A stretch of DNA of 64,000 nt, from the NCBI RefSeq assembly GCF_001027925.1, contig NZ_LECT01000054.1, forward strand, positions 186,001-250,000, read 5' to 3'. The DNA is from Rhodopirellula islandica (GTDB lineage Bacteria; Planctomycetota; Planctomycetia; Pirellulales; Pirellulaceae). Shown here in pieces: positions 44,836-53,435 of the stretch. Each line of letters opens with the position of its first letter. The first letter of the stretch is position 1. The notes beneath the pieces are model-generated. The model did not search any database and was not told the DNA's origin. It saw only the letters and a program-made list of their open reading frames with translations. The translations under genes and the position numbers were made by a program.

Positions 44836-47800
44836 GTTCCATTTGCAGAGGGAGTTGACGTAGGCAGAGCCTCCGTCTCGGTTCCAGCCATCGAGTTGGC
44901 TGGGTTCTTTGAGTTGCTGGCCGCGACGCATGGGGGTCACAATGAATTGGCTGTCGATGTCTGGAAGCGTCGTCATGTCGCCCCATAGTTTTTCGAATTG
45001 CGCGACCGGGAACACGTCTTCTTGAGCGTGGCCCCAGCGTTTCTTGACTTCTTTGAGCGTGATGTAGGTGGGCAAGCGAGCGGCCATTTGGCGGACCGCG
45101 GCGTCGACAGCCGACGCGTCGTTCAGTGAATTTCGATCCAAGCCAAAGGAGTCCAGCAGGGCGTCGACGTCGATCCAGGTTGTCATCGAGTTGTAGAACT
45201 TGAGCCCAAACTCGATGCGTTCGTCGGGCATCGCGAGTCCTTCGACCAAGCGTGGACGACCTGCGACGAGGGCCAGTCCACCGCCGCGATCTTCGAGGCG
45301 ACGAGGGATGACTTCGTAGCTGAGCGTGGCGCCGGATTCGATGTGCAAGCCGAACAGTGCCGGGTCCACGTTGGCACCCAGGGTGTCGATGTTGTGCAGC
45401 ATCAGATAGCGAAGCGATGGTTGGTCACGCAGGAGCTGCGAAAGGGTTCCGTTTCGAAACAGATTCGGGACTTCGTACCAGTGTCCGACCGGGTGCACGC
45501 ACTGTGCCGCGACGTTGTCGATGTAGTCGGAACCTTCGCCGGTTTGCTGCGCCCAGTTCGCAATCGCGGATCGAGCGCTTTCACGCATCTTTTGTTGTTG
45601 TTGATCCAGGACCTGTTGAGCGGTTTCTTCCCAAAGAAAGTGCAGGTCTCGAACCATGGGAACCATTCGCAATCCAACGCTGCGGCCACTGGAGACATGC
45701 ACCGGACCATCGTGCCCATAGTTCTGGGTGCGATCCAGAACCGTGCGGATCGCTTCGTCGGTCATCCAGCTGGTCGTGATGACATGTGGGATGACGCCGC
45801 CGTGCTGAGCGGTGGTGGCCCGGTTCTTCGCCAAGTGGATTTCCAAGAAGCTTCGGTGCTTTCCCGCAAACCGGTGAAACGGATGCAGGGCTTTGCAGAC
45901 GCCGGCGCCTTGCGTCCAGCGGCTGCCAACACCAGCCGCCAGCGTGATGACGCCAACTTGCCCGTCCGCGATCGCTTGGGAGCCAAGCTTGGCCAAGCGA
46001 TCCTCCACACCATCGCGAGTGTCGGTGACGTGGGCTGGTGTGACATCGGTGATTTTGAGATCGCGAGAGAGTCGGTTGGCGGCCAAGCCAAACTTTCCGG
46101 CTCGCATGTCGGCCCGGATCTGCTCGTGTTGAGCCCGGTCAAAGCCGCTCCGTTTCAGGATCGCGGCCAGCGAATCATCGCTCATTGATGGCGCGTCGTT
46201 CTTCTCGTTTTCAGCTTGGCTGTCCGATGGCAGGACGCTTCGAAGCAGCAGAGCTGCATTGGCCTCGAGATCGTTTGGATCGCTGCAGCGTCGTGAGATG
46301 CCAGCGAGTTCCTCGCGGGTTTGAGGTGAGAGCTCACGCAGTGGTTTGCGAAGCCACTTGGGCATCATCAAGGCGTAGTACTTTTGCGGCAGGGCAGCGG
46401 ACTGGGCTGGCAGCAGCTCCGCGAAAGTGCCGTGATCGTTGATTTGAAAGTCATAGACAACCGGATCCATTGCGAACGGCAACGCCGTTTCCAGTTCGCG
46501 TTTGACTGTCACCATCTCTTGGCTGAGCCAGTCCTGTGCGGCTTGTTTGATGGTGGGATCAAAGATGAACCCCATTCCGCCGCCGGACATTCCGCCCAGC
46601 ATCCAGAATCCCCAGAACTGATCCCCGTACTGCTCGCGACAACGCTGGATCATCACATCGGTGAACCGGTTGGTTGCCCAGGGGATGATGGTCTGCAGTG
46701 GGCCTTCGAAGTTCTTGGTCGTCAGTGAACCGAGGCGACGGATGTCACCTTGTTGCAGTGCATCGACCACCTCGTCGTAAATCGACATCGCTACTTGACG
46801 GCCGATCCATTGGTCGCGTCCACGAACGAGGTAGTGCTCGGTGACCATCTCGAGAATGGGGCCGACGTTCTGTGCCATCCCGCCGTGCACGACGACCAGC
46901 GAGTCTTGCAGTTTTTGACGGGCGTCGGTGCTGATCCGATCTTCGCCGAGGACTTCATGGTCGGGCATCAGGCGACCGCGACTGATTCCAAATTCGGGAT
47001 CTTCTTCGCCAGCGGTTTGGCCACAGATGAGTTTGATACCGGGCCACACGCCGCCGGAATCTTGCCACCCACCACCGCTGCCGCCGATCCATTCGCCCAG
47101 AATCGCGCGAGCGGCGATCAGTCGGCGGTCCGTTTCCGTGAGCACGCCTTCGAGTGACTGGATTTGCCCGGTCGCTCGCATCAGGTTGCTGATCAGAGAA
47201 CCGAGCAGGTTGGTGGAAACGGCGAGTCGTGAACCTTTGGGGATGTCATTGATTTTGGAAACCAGTTCCAGGCCTTTGCCGCGGCCGACCACTCGTTCGA
47301 GCAGCGAGGCCATGTCGGACCCGCAACCTTCCAAGCCCGGAGGAACGACGCCGGCCGCGATCACGGCGGCTTTAAGAAGTCCCAGGTAGTCTCGGGCGAA
47401 ATCGAACATCTCGGCGACCGTCGTGACTTCGACGCTGGCGTTGAGGTCGACACTGACCAATCGAAACACCGGTTGATCAATCACTCGCAAGTAAGTTTCG
47501 ATTGGCGGTCGTACCTTTTCGTCCCGCCCGCGAACACCGAGGTCGACGGAGACGTTGATGACTCGGGCGCCTTCGGGGTAGTCCATTCCCAGAAAGAAGA
47601 TGTCGCTCCAGGCGGAATGCGAGACATCCATTCGCACGGCGGTGGTTTCTTTCAAGACCGGCGAAAGGTGCGGGCTGCTTTCGGTTGGCAACAGTTCTTT
47701 GCGGATTCGGAGTGGGTGTTCAGCAACATGCCCCAAGCGAAACATCCATTGATTGCCGCGAACCGTGCGAACACTGTGGCGGACTTGGTCGGCGAGTGTT

Positions 47801-48195
47801 TGGAACCCCAGTTCGTGATACGCCGCCGCGAGCGCGCTGGACAAGGCGTCGCTGGGACCATCGCTGGATTGAACTTCCAGGAACTCGTCGATGGCTTCTT
47901 GGAAACGTCGGCCAAGCAAGTGTTCGTAGCCTTCGAACGGGATGCTTCCGGAGACCGATTGATCGAGACGCGATGGCAGGTGATAGCGATAGATCGCGGA
48001 TAAAAAGAACAACGCTCGAACGCGTTGGTACAAGTTTTCTTCTTGGCGACGAAAACGATCCAGCTCGGCAATGTGCTGGAGAAGTTCGGGGAGCGTGGCG
48101 TCCTCGAGCAGTGATTCCAACGAGCGATCTCGCAGGTCAGCTTGATCGGTCGTGATGGTTTCAATCAACGAATTCAGGGAGCGAAGTTCCGGCAT
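44827..48195 (-). CDS. fusion: fucokinase-like GHMP kinase + UDPGP-type nucleotidyltransferase
   Basis: 1122 residues from ATG 48195, overlapping the upstream stop by one base (TGATG). Residues about 1-190 are helical and of unknown fold. A GHMP-kinase region of fucokinase type follows: KGSRLAVSTNLLGSLISNL (phosphate loop, about 315), GGSGGGWQDSGGVWPGIKLI (about 370) and LGGMSGGGMGFIF (about 535). Residues about 690-1122 are a UDP-sugar pyrophosphorylase fold with LAAGVGSRWTQGAGVCKALH (about 748), then LHNIDTLGANVDP and FYNSMTTWIDVD. Kinase plus pyrophosphorylase would turn a free sugar into a nucleotide sugar, as in bacterial Fkp, but Fkp has the opposite domain order. The sugar could be L-fucose; this is inference. 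The stop codon lies in a tandem repeat. Confidence 0.8.
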   Translation of the reverse strand: MPELRSLNSLIETITTDQADLRDRSLESLLEDATLPELLQHIAELDRFRRQEENLYQRVRALFFLSAIYRYHLPSRLDQSVSGSIPFEGYEHLLGRRFQEAIDEFLEVQSSDGPSDALSSALAAAYHELGFQTLADQVRHSVRTVRGNQWMFRLGHVAEHPLRIRKELLPTESSPHLSPVLKETTAVRMDVSHSAWSDIFFLGMDYPEGARVINVSVDLGVRGRDEKVRPPIETYLRVIDQPVFRLVSVDLNASVEVTTVAEMFDFARDYLGLLKAAVIAAGVVPPGLEGCGSDMASLLERVVGRGKGLELVSKINDIPKGSRLAVSTNLLGSLISNLMRATGQIQSLEGVLTETDRRLIAARAILGEWIGGSGGGWQDSGGVWPGIKLICGQTAGEEDPEFGISRGRLMPDHEVLGEDRISTDARQKLQDSLVVVHGGMAQNVGPILEMVTEHYLVRGRDQWIGRQVAMSIYDEVVDALQQGDIRRLGSLTTKNFEGPLQTIIPWATNRFTDVMIQRCREQYGDQFWGFWMLGGMSGGGMGFIFDPTIKQAAQDWLSQEMVTVKRELETALPFAMDPVVYDFQINDHGTFAELLPAQSAALPQKYYALMMPKWLRKPLRELSPQTREELAGISRRCSDPNDLEANAALLLRSVLPSDSQAENEKNDAPSMSDDSLAAILKRSGFDRAQHEQIRADMRAGKFGLAANRLSRDLKITDVTPAHVTDTRDGVEDRLAKLGSQAIADGQVGVITLAAGVGSRWTQGAGVCKALHPFHRFAGKHRSFLEIHLAKNRATTAQHGGVIPHVITTSWMTDEAIRTVLDRTQNYGHDGPVHVSSGRSVGLRMVPMVRDLHFLWEETAQQVLDQQQQKMRESARSAIANWAQQTGEGSDYIDNVAAQCVHPVGHWYEVPNLFRNGTLSQLLRDQPSLRYLMLHNIDTLGANVDPALFGLHIESGATLSYEVIPRRLEDRGGGLALVAGRPRLVEGLAMPDERIEFGLKFYNSMTTWIDVDALLDSFGLDRNSLNDASAVDAAVRQMAARLPTYITLKEVKKRWGHAQEDVFPVAQFEKLWGDMTTLPDIDSQFIVTPMRRGQQLKEPSQLDGWNRDGGSAYVNSLCKWNES

Positions 48196-49097
48196 CAGTT
48201 GGACCCTTCTGGTGTCGATGATTCCGCCGAAGAATTGGACGCTGGCGCGACGGGCGACTCCGATCGTGTGGCCAGCAGTTCGACCAATTCGGTGAGCAAG
48301 AGGTCTCGGTCACGTCCCGACAAGCCAATCGCCAGTTGTGCGATCAGGACGCCGTATTGCTCGCCAATGTTGTAGCGGCGACCTTGCAGTTGATACGCGA
48401 GGTATTTTCCACGGTGAGGGAGCTTTGCTGCCGCGTCGGAAAGCGATGGGCGTTCCATGCTTGGATCGGCCACGACTTCATGCAGGCATTCCATGACCGC
48501 AGGAGTCAGAACGTGCATGCCGAAGTAGCCCAGGTAGTATCCGCTTCGCAGGCCCGGCGTGATCAGTGATTGTTCGGCGAGCGTCGGGGTTGGTTTTTCG
48601 ACGACGGTGCGAACGTCATACAGACCATCGAATCGCGGCACGCTGGCTCCGCCGACAATGCCAAAGTACGGGAGGCGATGTTCTCGCGTGGATTGCACAG
48701 CGGAAACCGGGCAGGCGTGTTGCTCTGCCATTTGGATCAATTGAGCCGCGCAGCTTTTCGACGTTGCGGACAGATACAGGTGGTCGCTCACCAGGTGCAG
48801 AAAAGCGTCCTCGCCGCAGAACGATTCGGCTTGCAGGATCGCATCGGCATAGCCGAGGGGGCGTTCCTGATGAACGAAGTGCAGGTTCCCCAGAGAGCCA
48901 CCGGCGGCTTGGCGGTAGTTGTCCTCGTCACCGGGTTGGATGACGACGCAGATCTCTTCCACACCCGCCGATAGAGTTTCTTCGACGATCAATTGGAGTG
49001 CCGTTTTCTCTTCGCCCGAACCGTCCACCAAGCGTTGCAGCGGAAGGGTGTTCTGGTTGGGGGCTGCGGCGGTGATGACCGCTTTTCGAACTCGCAT
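48195..49097 (-). CDS. GalU-like nucleotidyltransferase with degenerate signature loop
   Basis: 300 residues from ATG 49097 (MRVRKAVITAAA). The fold of UTP-glucose-1-phosphate uridylyltransferase is recognisable: TALQLIVEETLSAGVEEICVV, QERPLGYADAILQAESF, FLHLVSDHLYL, TVVEKPTPT, and YNIGEQYGVLIAQL near the end. The essential GxGTRxxP loop, however, is replaced by AAPNQNTLPL, and the KEMLPI-type segment by VDGSGEEKT. The enzyme may therefore be inactive as a transferase or bind a different nucleotide. Its stop overlaps the ATG of the kinase/pyrophosphorylase fusion, suggesting the two proteins form a complex. A disordered Ser/Ala-rich tail ends it. Confidence 0.8.
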   Translation of the reverse strand: MRVRKAVITAAAPNQNTLPLQRLVDGSGEEKTALQLIVEETLSAGVEEICVVIQPGDEDNYRQAAGGSLGNLHFVHQERPLGYADAILQAESFCGEDAFLHLVSDHLYLSATSKSCAAQLIQMAEQHACPVSAVQSTREHRLPYFGIVGGASVPRFDGLYDVRTVVEKPTPTLAEQSLITPGLRSGYYLGYFGMHVLTPAVMECLHEVVADPSMERPSLSDAAAKLPHRGKYLAYQLQGRRYNIGEQYGVLIAQLAIGLSGRDRDLLLTELVELLATRSESPVAPASNSSAESSTPEGSN

Positions 49098-49325
49098 GGG
49101 TCGGTCTTGCAGAAAAGGAAAAGGCCTTGGTTGGGTGCTTCGACCCACAGAATAGTCGAGGTGCTCGAGACCGCCACCGGATCAACCCAATCGGGGAGTC
49201 TGAGAGCAGGTTCCCCCGCCGCGGGAACGGTCAGCTATCCTGTTGGCGTTCCGCTTGGGAGGGCTGTGTTGGTTCTTCCGTTGGTGCGGGGTGCAGTTGA
49301 TGGTCTTTCGATTCAAAGGTTGGTA

Positions 49326-51155
49326 GTGCGAGTCATCCCCCATTTTCGCGATGTTTTGATCGGGTTGTTGTTCTTGGCGATTGGGATTGGTGCTGGCGTT
49401 TCTTGCCGAGCCGACTCCAGTTCGCGGCCCAATGTGTTGGTGGTTCTGACGGACGATCAGGGCTGGGGGGATCTCAGCCTGCATGGCAATCCCAACTTGC
49501 AAACGCCGCACATTGATTCGTTGGCTCGCGATGGCGTGCAGATTCAGAACTTTTATGTGTGTGCCGTTTGCTCCCCGACTCGAGCGGAGTTTTTGACGGG
49601 GCGCTATCACACGCGATCGGGCGTGTTCAGCACCTCAGCGGGCGGTGAGCGGATCGACGCGGCCGAGCGGACCATCGGGGATGCGTTTCAAGAAGCGGGC
49701 TACGCGACGGCGGCTTTTGGGAAATGGCACTCGGGAATGCAGGCACCGTATCATCCCAACTCGCGCGGGTTCGAGGAGTTTTATGGTTTCTGCAGTGGTC
49801 ACTGGGGCAACTACTTTTCGCCCATGTTGGAACACAATGGCGAAATCGTGCAGGGGAAAGGGTTCATCGTGGATGATTTGACGAACCACGCGATCGATTT
49901 CATTGAGCAGCATCGCGCTGATCCGTTTTTCGTTTATCTGCCGCTGAATACACCGCATTCACCGATGCAGGTTCCCGATGAAGATTGGAAGAAATTCGAA
50001 GGCAAGGAGATTGTGCCTGACTCTCGTCCCGAGAATGCCAAGCAGGAAGATGTTCAGCACACTCGGGCGGCGCTCGCGTTGTGCCAGAACATTGATGACA
50101 ACGTCGGTCGGTTGTTAGGAGCCTTGGATCGATTGTCGCTTTCAGAAAACACGATCGTGGTGTTCTTTTGCGACAACGGGCCGAACGGTTCTCGGTTCAA
50201 CGGCGGGTTAAGAGGCCGCAAGGGAGCGGTTCACGAGGGCGGATTGCGTTCGCCTTGCTTGATTCGGTACCCAGAGAAACTTGAAGCCGGTCGAACGGTC
50301 GGGGGGATCGCGGGAGCGATCGACCTGTTCCCGACTCTTGCCGATCTGTGCGAAGTCGAGGTGGGGGCCACCGCGGGACCGCTGGACGGCATGTCGCTGC
50401 AGGGCGTGTTGAACGATCCGAAGGAGTTGCCTGCGCAACGTTTGATTTTCACGGCTTGGAAGGGCAAGCTCAGCGTTCGATCCAACCAGTATCGCTATCA
50501 CCAAAACGGCGATCTGTTTGATTTGCAAGCGGACCCCGGGGAAACTCGATCGGTCGCGAAGGAAAATGCTGCCGTTGTGGCGAGAATGAAAGGGGCGCTC
50601 GAGGATTGGACGCAAGAAACCAAGCCTCGTGAGCGGAACTATTCCGAGGAGCAGGTCTTTCCTGTCGGGCATCCCGATCATGCCTGGACGCAGCTTCCCG
50701 CCCGTGATGCGCAGGCAACCGGCGAAATTCGCCGGAGCAATCGGTTTCCCAACAGCAGTTACATGACTCATTGGCATTCGGAAGCGGATGCCGTCACGTG
50801 GGACGTGGACGTTTTGGCTGGCGGGCAGTTTGAAGTGGAGTTGCACTACGCGTGTCCGGAGTCGGCAGTGGGAACACGGTTGCAATTGGAATGGCAGCAA
50901 CCCGGTGTGATGGAAGCAATTCAGTCTGTCGTGACGGAGGCCAATCCTTCCGGGGCCATTCATTTGGACAAAGATCGATCCAAGCGGGTGGAGAGCGACG
51001 AGAAGCGATGGGCAAAATTGTCGCTCGGGCGGATCGCTTTGTCGGAGGGCAGGGGACGCCTGTCATTGACCTGCCCAAGAATCATGGGCGAGGATGGGGA
51101 GCATCGAGGCGTGGAGATTCGGCTGATGATGCTGCATCGTGTTCCCGCTGAGTGA
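49326..51155 (+). CDS. secreted sulfatase, formylglycine type
   Basis: 609 residues from GTG 49326, with AAAGG six bases upstream. A signal peptide (VRVIPHFRDVLIGLLFLAIGIGAGVSC) may even be a lipoprotein type. The sulfatase domain begins PNVLVVLTDDQGWGDLS (metal-binding Asp pair). The signature CSPTRAEFLTGRY (about residue 81) has the Cys converted to formylglycine, followed by FGKWHSG and the second metal site FCDNGPNG. The C-terminal 130 residues form a beta-sandwich extension. It removes sulfate esters, probably from algal polysaccharides; the substrate is unknown. It is divergent from the galU-like gene and next to sugar-nucleotide genes. Confidence 0.93.
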   Translation: MRVIPHFRDVLIGLLFLAIGIGAGVSCRADSSSRPNVLVVLTDDQGWGDLSLHGNPNLQTPHIDSLARDGVQIQNFYVCAVCSPTRAEFLTGRYHTRSGVFSTSAGGERIDAAERTIGDAFQEAGYATAAFGKWHSGMQAPYHPNSRGFEEFYGFCSGHWGNYFSPMLEHNGEIVQGKGFIVDDLTNHAIDFIEQHRADPFFVYLPLNTPHSPMQVPDEDWKKFEGKEIVPDSRPENAKQEDVQHTRAALALCQNIDDNVGRLLGALDRLSLSENTIVVFFCDNGPNGSRFNGGLRGRKGAVHEGGLRSPCLIRYPEKLEAGRTVGGIAGAIDLFPTLADLCEVEVGATAGPLDGMSLQGVLNDPKELPAQRLIFTAWKGKLSVRSNQYRYHQNGDLFDLQADPGETRSVAKENAAVVARMKGALEDWTQETKPRERNYSEEQVFPVGHPDHAWTQLPARDAQATGEIRRSNRFPNSSYMTHWHSEADAVTWDVDVLAGGQFEVELHYACPESAVGTRLQLEWQQPGVMEAIQSVVTEANPSGAIHLDKDRSKRVESDEKRWAKLSLGRIALSEGRGRLSLTCPRIMGEDGEHRGVEIRLMMLHRVPAE

Positions 51156-51181
51156 GCGACCCCACCTGAAAAGCAAGCAGA

Positions 51182-51991
51182 ATGACGGAATCGGAAAAGA
51201 GAAAATCGCGAATCACGACTCGAACGCTGCAGCGCATGCGGGAACGCGGCGAACGAATCACGATGCTGACGGCCTATGATTTTCCGACTGCGAAAATTCT
51301 GGACGAGGCCGGTGTCGATGTTCTGCTGGTCGGCGACACCGTCGGCATGGTCGTTCAGGGGCACTCGACGACGTTGCCCGTGACGATGGATCAAATGATT
51401 TACCACGCGGAAATGGTCGGTCGGGCGGCCGAACATGCGATGGTGGTGGTCGATTTGCCATTCCCTGACGGCCAGCTCGATTTGCTTCACAGCGTCCGCT
51501 GTGGGGCTCGCGTGTTGAAGGAAACACAGTGCCACGCGGTCAAGTTAGAAGGCGGGGCTGAACAAGCCGAGCGGATTCAGGCGATGGTGGGTGCCGGGAT
51601 TCCCGTGATGGCACACATTGGGCTGCGTCCGCAAAACATTTACGTGGAAGGCGGCTATCGATTGCAGCGTGACATCGAACGGTTGGTGGCCGATGCCAAA
51701 GCCGCGGAGGCCGCCGGTGCGTTTGTGGTTTTGATCGAGTGTGTGCCCAGCGAAGCCGCCGCCGCGATCACCGCGGCTGTCAGTGTGCCAACGATTGGCA
51801 TTGGTGCGGGACGAGACGTTTCGGGGCAAGTCTTGGTGACCCATGACATCCTGGGGCTGACATCGGGTTACACACCCAAGTTCACCCGGTTGTTCGCCGA
51901 CGTGGGGGCCACCATCCGTGAGGCGGCCAAGTCGTACTGCGACGAAGTGAAGGCGGCGAGCTTTCCCAGCGACGCGGAATCGTTTGAGTGA
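51182..51991 (+). CDS. panB: 3-methyl-2-oxobutanoate hydroxymethyltransferase
   Basis: 269 residues. Transfers a hydroxymethyl group from methylenetetrahydrofolate to ketoisovalerate, the first step of pantothenate synthesis. Signatures: ITMLTAYDFPTAKILDEAGVD, LLVGDTVGMVVQGHSTTLPV, VVVDLPF, VKLEGG (catalytic-site Lys and Glu), AHIGLRPQ and IGIGAGRDVSGQVLV near the C-terminus. It lies 26 bp after the sulfatase stop in the same direction and 62 bp before pgl; panC is not adjacent. Confidence 0.97.
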   Translation: MTESEKRKSRITTRTLQRMRERGERITMLTAYDFPTAKILDEAGVDVLLVGDTVGMVVQGHSTTLPVTMDQMIYHAEMVGRAAEHAMVVVDLPFPDGQLDLLHSVRCGARVLKETQCHAVKLEGGAEQAERIQAMVGAGIPVMAHIGLRPQNIYVEGGYRLQRDIERLVADAKAAEAAGAFVVLIECVPSEAAAAITAAVSVPTIGIGAGRDVSGQVLVTHDILGLTSGYTPKFTRLFADVGATIREAAKSYCDEVKAASFPSDAESFE

Positions 51992-52053
51992 TTCACGCCA
52001 GCTTTGTCGATCGATTGATTCAGATAGATTCCTCGCAACCTTGAGATTGCAAC

Positions 52054-52755
52054 ATGCAAGTTTTTGATTCTTTAGATGAGCTTTCCAACGCTGCTGCGGA
52101 TGCGTTTTGCAACTTGGCCACCGAAGCGATTGAAGCGCGGGGTGTTTTTCGCGTGACGTTGTCCGGCGGTTCGACTCCCAAGCGTTTGTATGAGTTGCTG
52201 GCGACGAAAGAGTTGCCGTGGCAGAACATCGAGTTCTACTGGGGCGACGAACGCAACGTCACGGAAGACAACTTGGACAGCAATTACCGAATGGTTCGAG
52301 AAGCGTTGTTGTCGCATTTGCCGGCTGGTTCATTCCGAGCTTTTCCGGTGCCGGTGGATCCCGACAACCCTGCGGCCACGGCGGAAGCCTACGAGAAAAC
52401 ACTGCGGGAAACGTTTGCGGGTTCCGATCTTCCGACGTGGGATTTGGCGCTGTTGGGAATGGGCGATGACGCTCACACGGCGTCGTTGTTTCCTGAAACC
52501 AAGGCGATCGAGCAGAACGATCGTTGGTTCGTGGAGAACTGGGTGCCCAAGATGGAAACCTATCGCTACACACTGACCGCACCAGCGATCAATTCCGCTC
52601 GTCAGCGTTGGTTTTTGATTGGTGGATCGAACAAACGTCAAGCACTCGCGAGTGTTCGAAGTTCCGCCAGCGATTTGCCTGCCGCGCTGTTTCCATCGCG
52701 ATTGATTGAGTCGCCGGCTTGGTTTGTCACACGCGACGCCGTCGCGACTGCTTAA
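52054..52755 (+). CDS. pgl: 6-phosphogluconolactonase
   Basis: 233 residues from ATG 52054. Hydrolyses 6-phosphogluconolactone in the oxidative pentose phosphate pathway. Family signatures are FRVTLSGGSTPKRLYELL (about 32-49), FYWGDERNVTEDNLDSNY (about 61-78), and WDLALLGMGDDAHTASLFP (about 129-147) with the catalytic-region His. The stop codon TAA (52753-52755) lies at the very edge of the family B repeat, in TAAGCAGGT. zwf and gnd are not present in the window. Confidence 0.96.
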   Translation: MQVFDSLDELSNAAADAFCNLATEAIEARGVFRVTLSGGSTPKRLYELLATKELPWQNIEFYWGDERNVTEDNLDSNYRMVREALLSHLPAGSFRAFPVPVDPDNPAATAEAYEKTLRETFAGSDLPTWDLALLGMGDDAHTASLFPETKAIEQNDRWFVENWVPKMETYRYTLTAPAINSARQRWFLIGGSNKRQALASVRSSASDLPAALFPSRLIESPAWFVTRDAVATA

Positions 52756-52882
52756 GCAGGTCGGCAGGAGTCTTTCGGCATTCGAGCTGTTTTGGCAAGC
52801 ATTATTCCTGCCACATACAACCGGGGCTAAGGCCCAAACGGCTCACACGGTTCTGCCCGATTATTCCTGCCCACTTGCTTGG
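52751..52882. repeat. family B repeat, copy B3 (diverged), overlapping two gene 3' ends
   Basis: TAAGCAGGTCGG at the left end (52753) and, inverted, CCCACTTGCTTGG at the right end (52870-52882) correspond to the B1 termini. The interior keeps ACCGGGGCTAA, AAACGGCTCACA and CCCGATTATTCC. It fills the convergent gap between pgl and the DUF4112 gene and extends into both. Confidence 0.8.
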
Positions 52883-53388
52883 AACAAGCTCATGATCGCG
52901 TTGATGCACCAGACGAAGATCATCACCATCAATCCCAGCAGGATGATCAGGGTGATCACGATGGCCATCAGGATCGGCCAAATGCTGCGGCGATGTTTGT
53001 CCTCGACGTAGTACTCCCGCAACAACAGCAAGTTGCGGTGGTTGGCTTTGTAGAACAAGTCAAAGAGGTTGCCCAAGATGGGAATGGTTCCGACCAAGGC
53101 ATCCAGGCCCACGTTGGTGAGCATCCTCAGCACCAGCCTTGGGCTGGCACCATTTTTCGCCATGGTTGCGATCAAAATTCCGGAAAGACCCATGCTGATC
53201 GCATCGCCGGCACCGGGGACGAGGCCGAGAAGGAAGTCCAATCCGAAACGCACCTTCGTTCCGGGGATGCGAAAGCGGGTGTCCAGCAAACGGCTGTAGC
53301 GATCGACCCAACGCAGCGATGGATGGCTGAGTTGCACCTCCGTCAGGACAGCCGATTCACCGGTGAGCGATTGGGAGGCAGATTTCAT
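52861..53388 (-). CDS. DUF4112 family membrane protein
   Basis: 175 residues from ATG 53388. The core reads LLDTRFRIPGTKVRFGLDFLLGLVPGAGDAI (about 36-65) and NVGLDALVGTIPILGNLFDLFYKAN (about 92-116), the DUF4112 signature with amphipathic helices. It is followed by a strong transmembrane segment (WPILMAIVITLIILLGLMVMIF, about 137-158). Function of the family is unknown. The last seven codons, ending QASGQE-stop, are encoded inside repeat B3; the repeat consensus would have placed TAA where this gene has CAA, so the tail looks like a read-through extension. Confidence 0.88.
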   Translation of the reverse strand: MKSASQSLTGESAVLTEVQLSHPSLRWVDRYSRLLDTRFRIPGTKVRFGLDFLLGLVPGAGDAISMGLSGILIATMAKNGASPRLVLRMLTNVGLDALVGTIPILGNLFDLFYKANHRNLLLLREYYVEDKHRRSIWPILMAIVITLIILLGLMVMIFVWCINAIMSLFQASGQE

Positions 53389-53435
53389 GAGCGTGGAGGG
53401 GCTGGGGATGGGGCGTTGGATTTTAGCCGGCGTCT

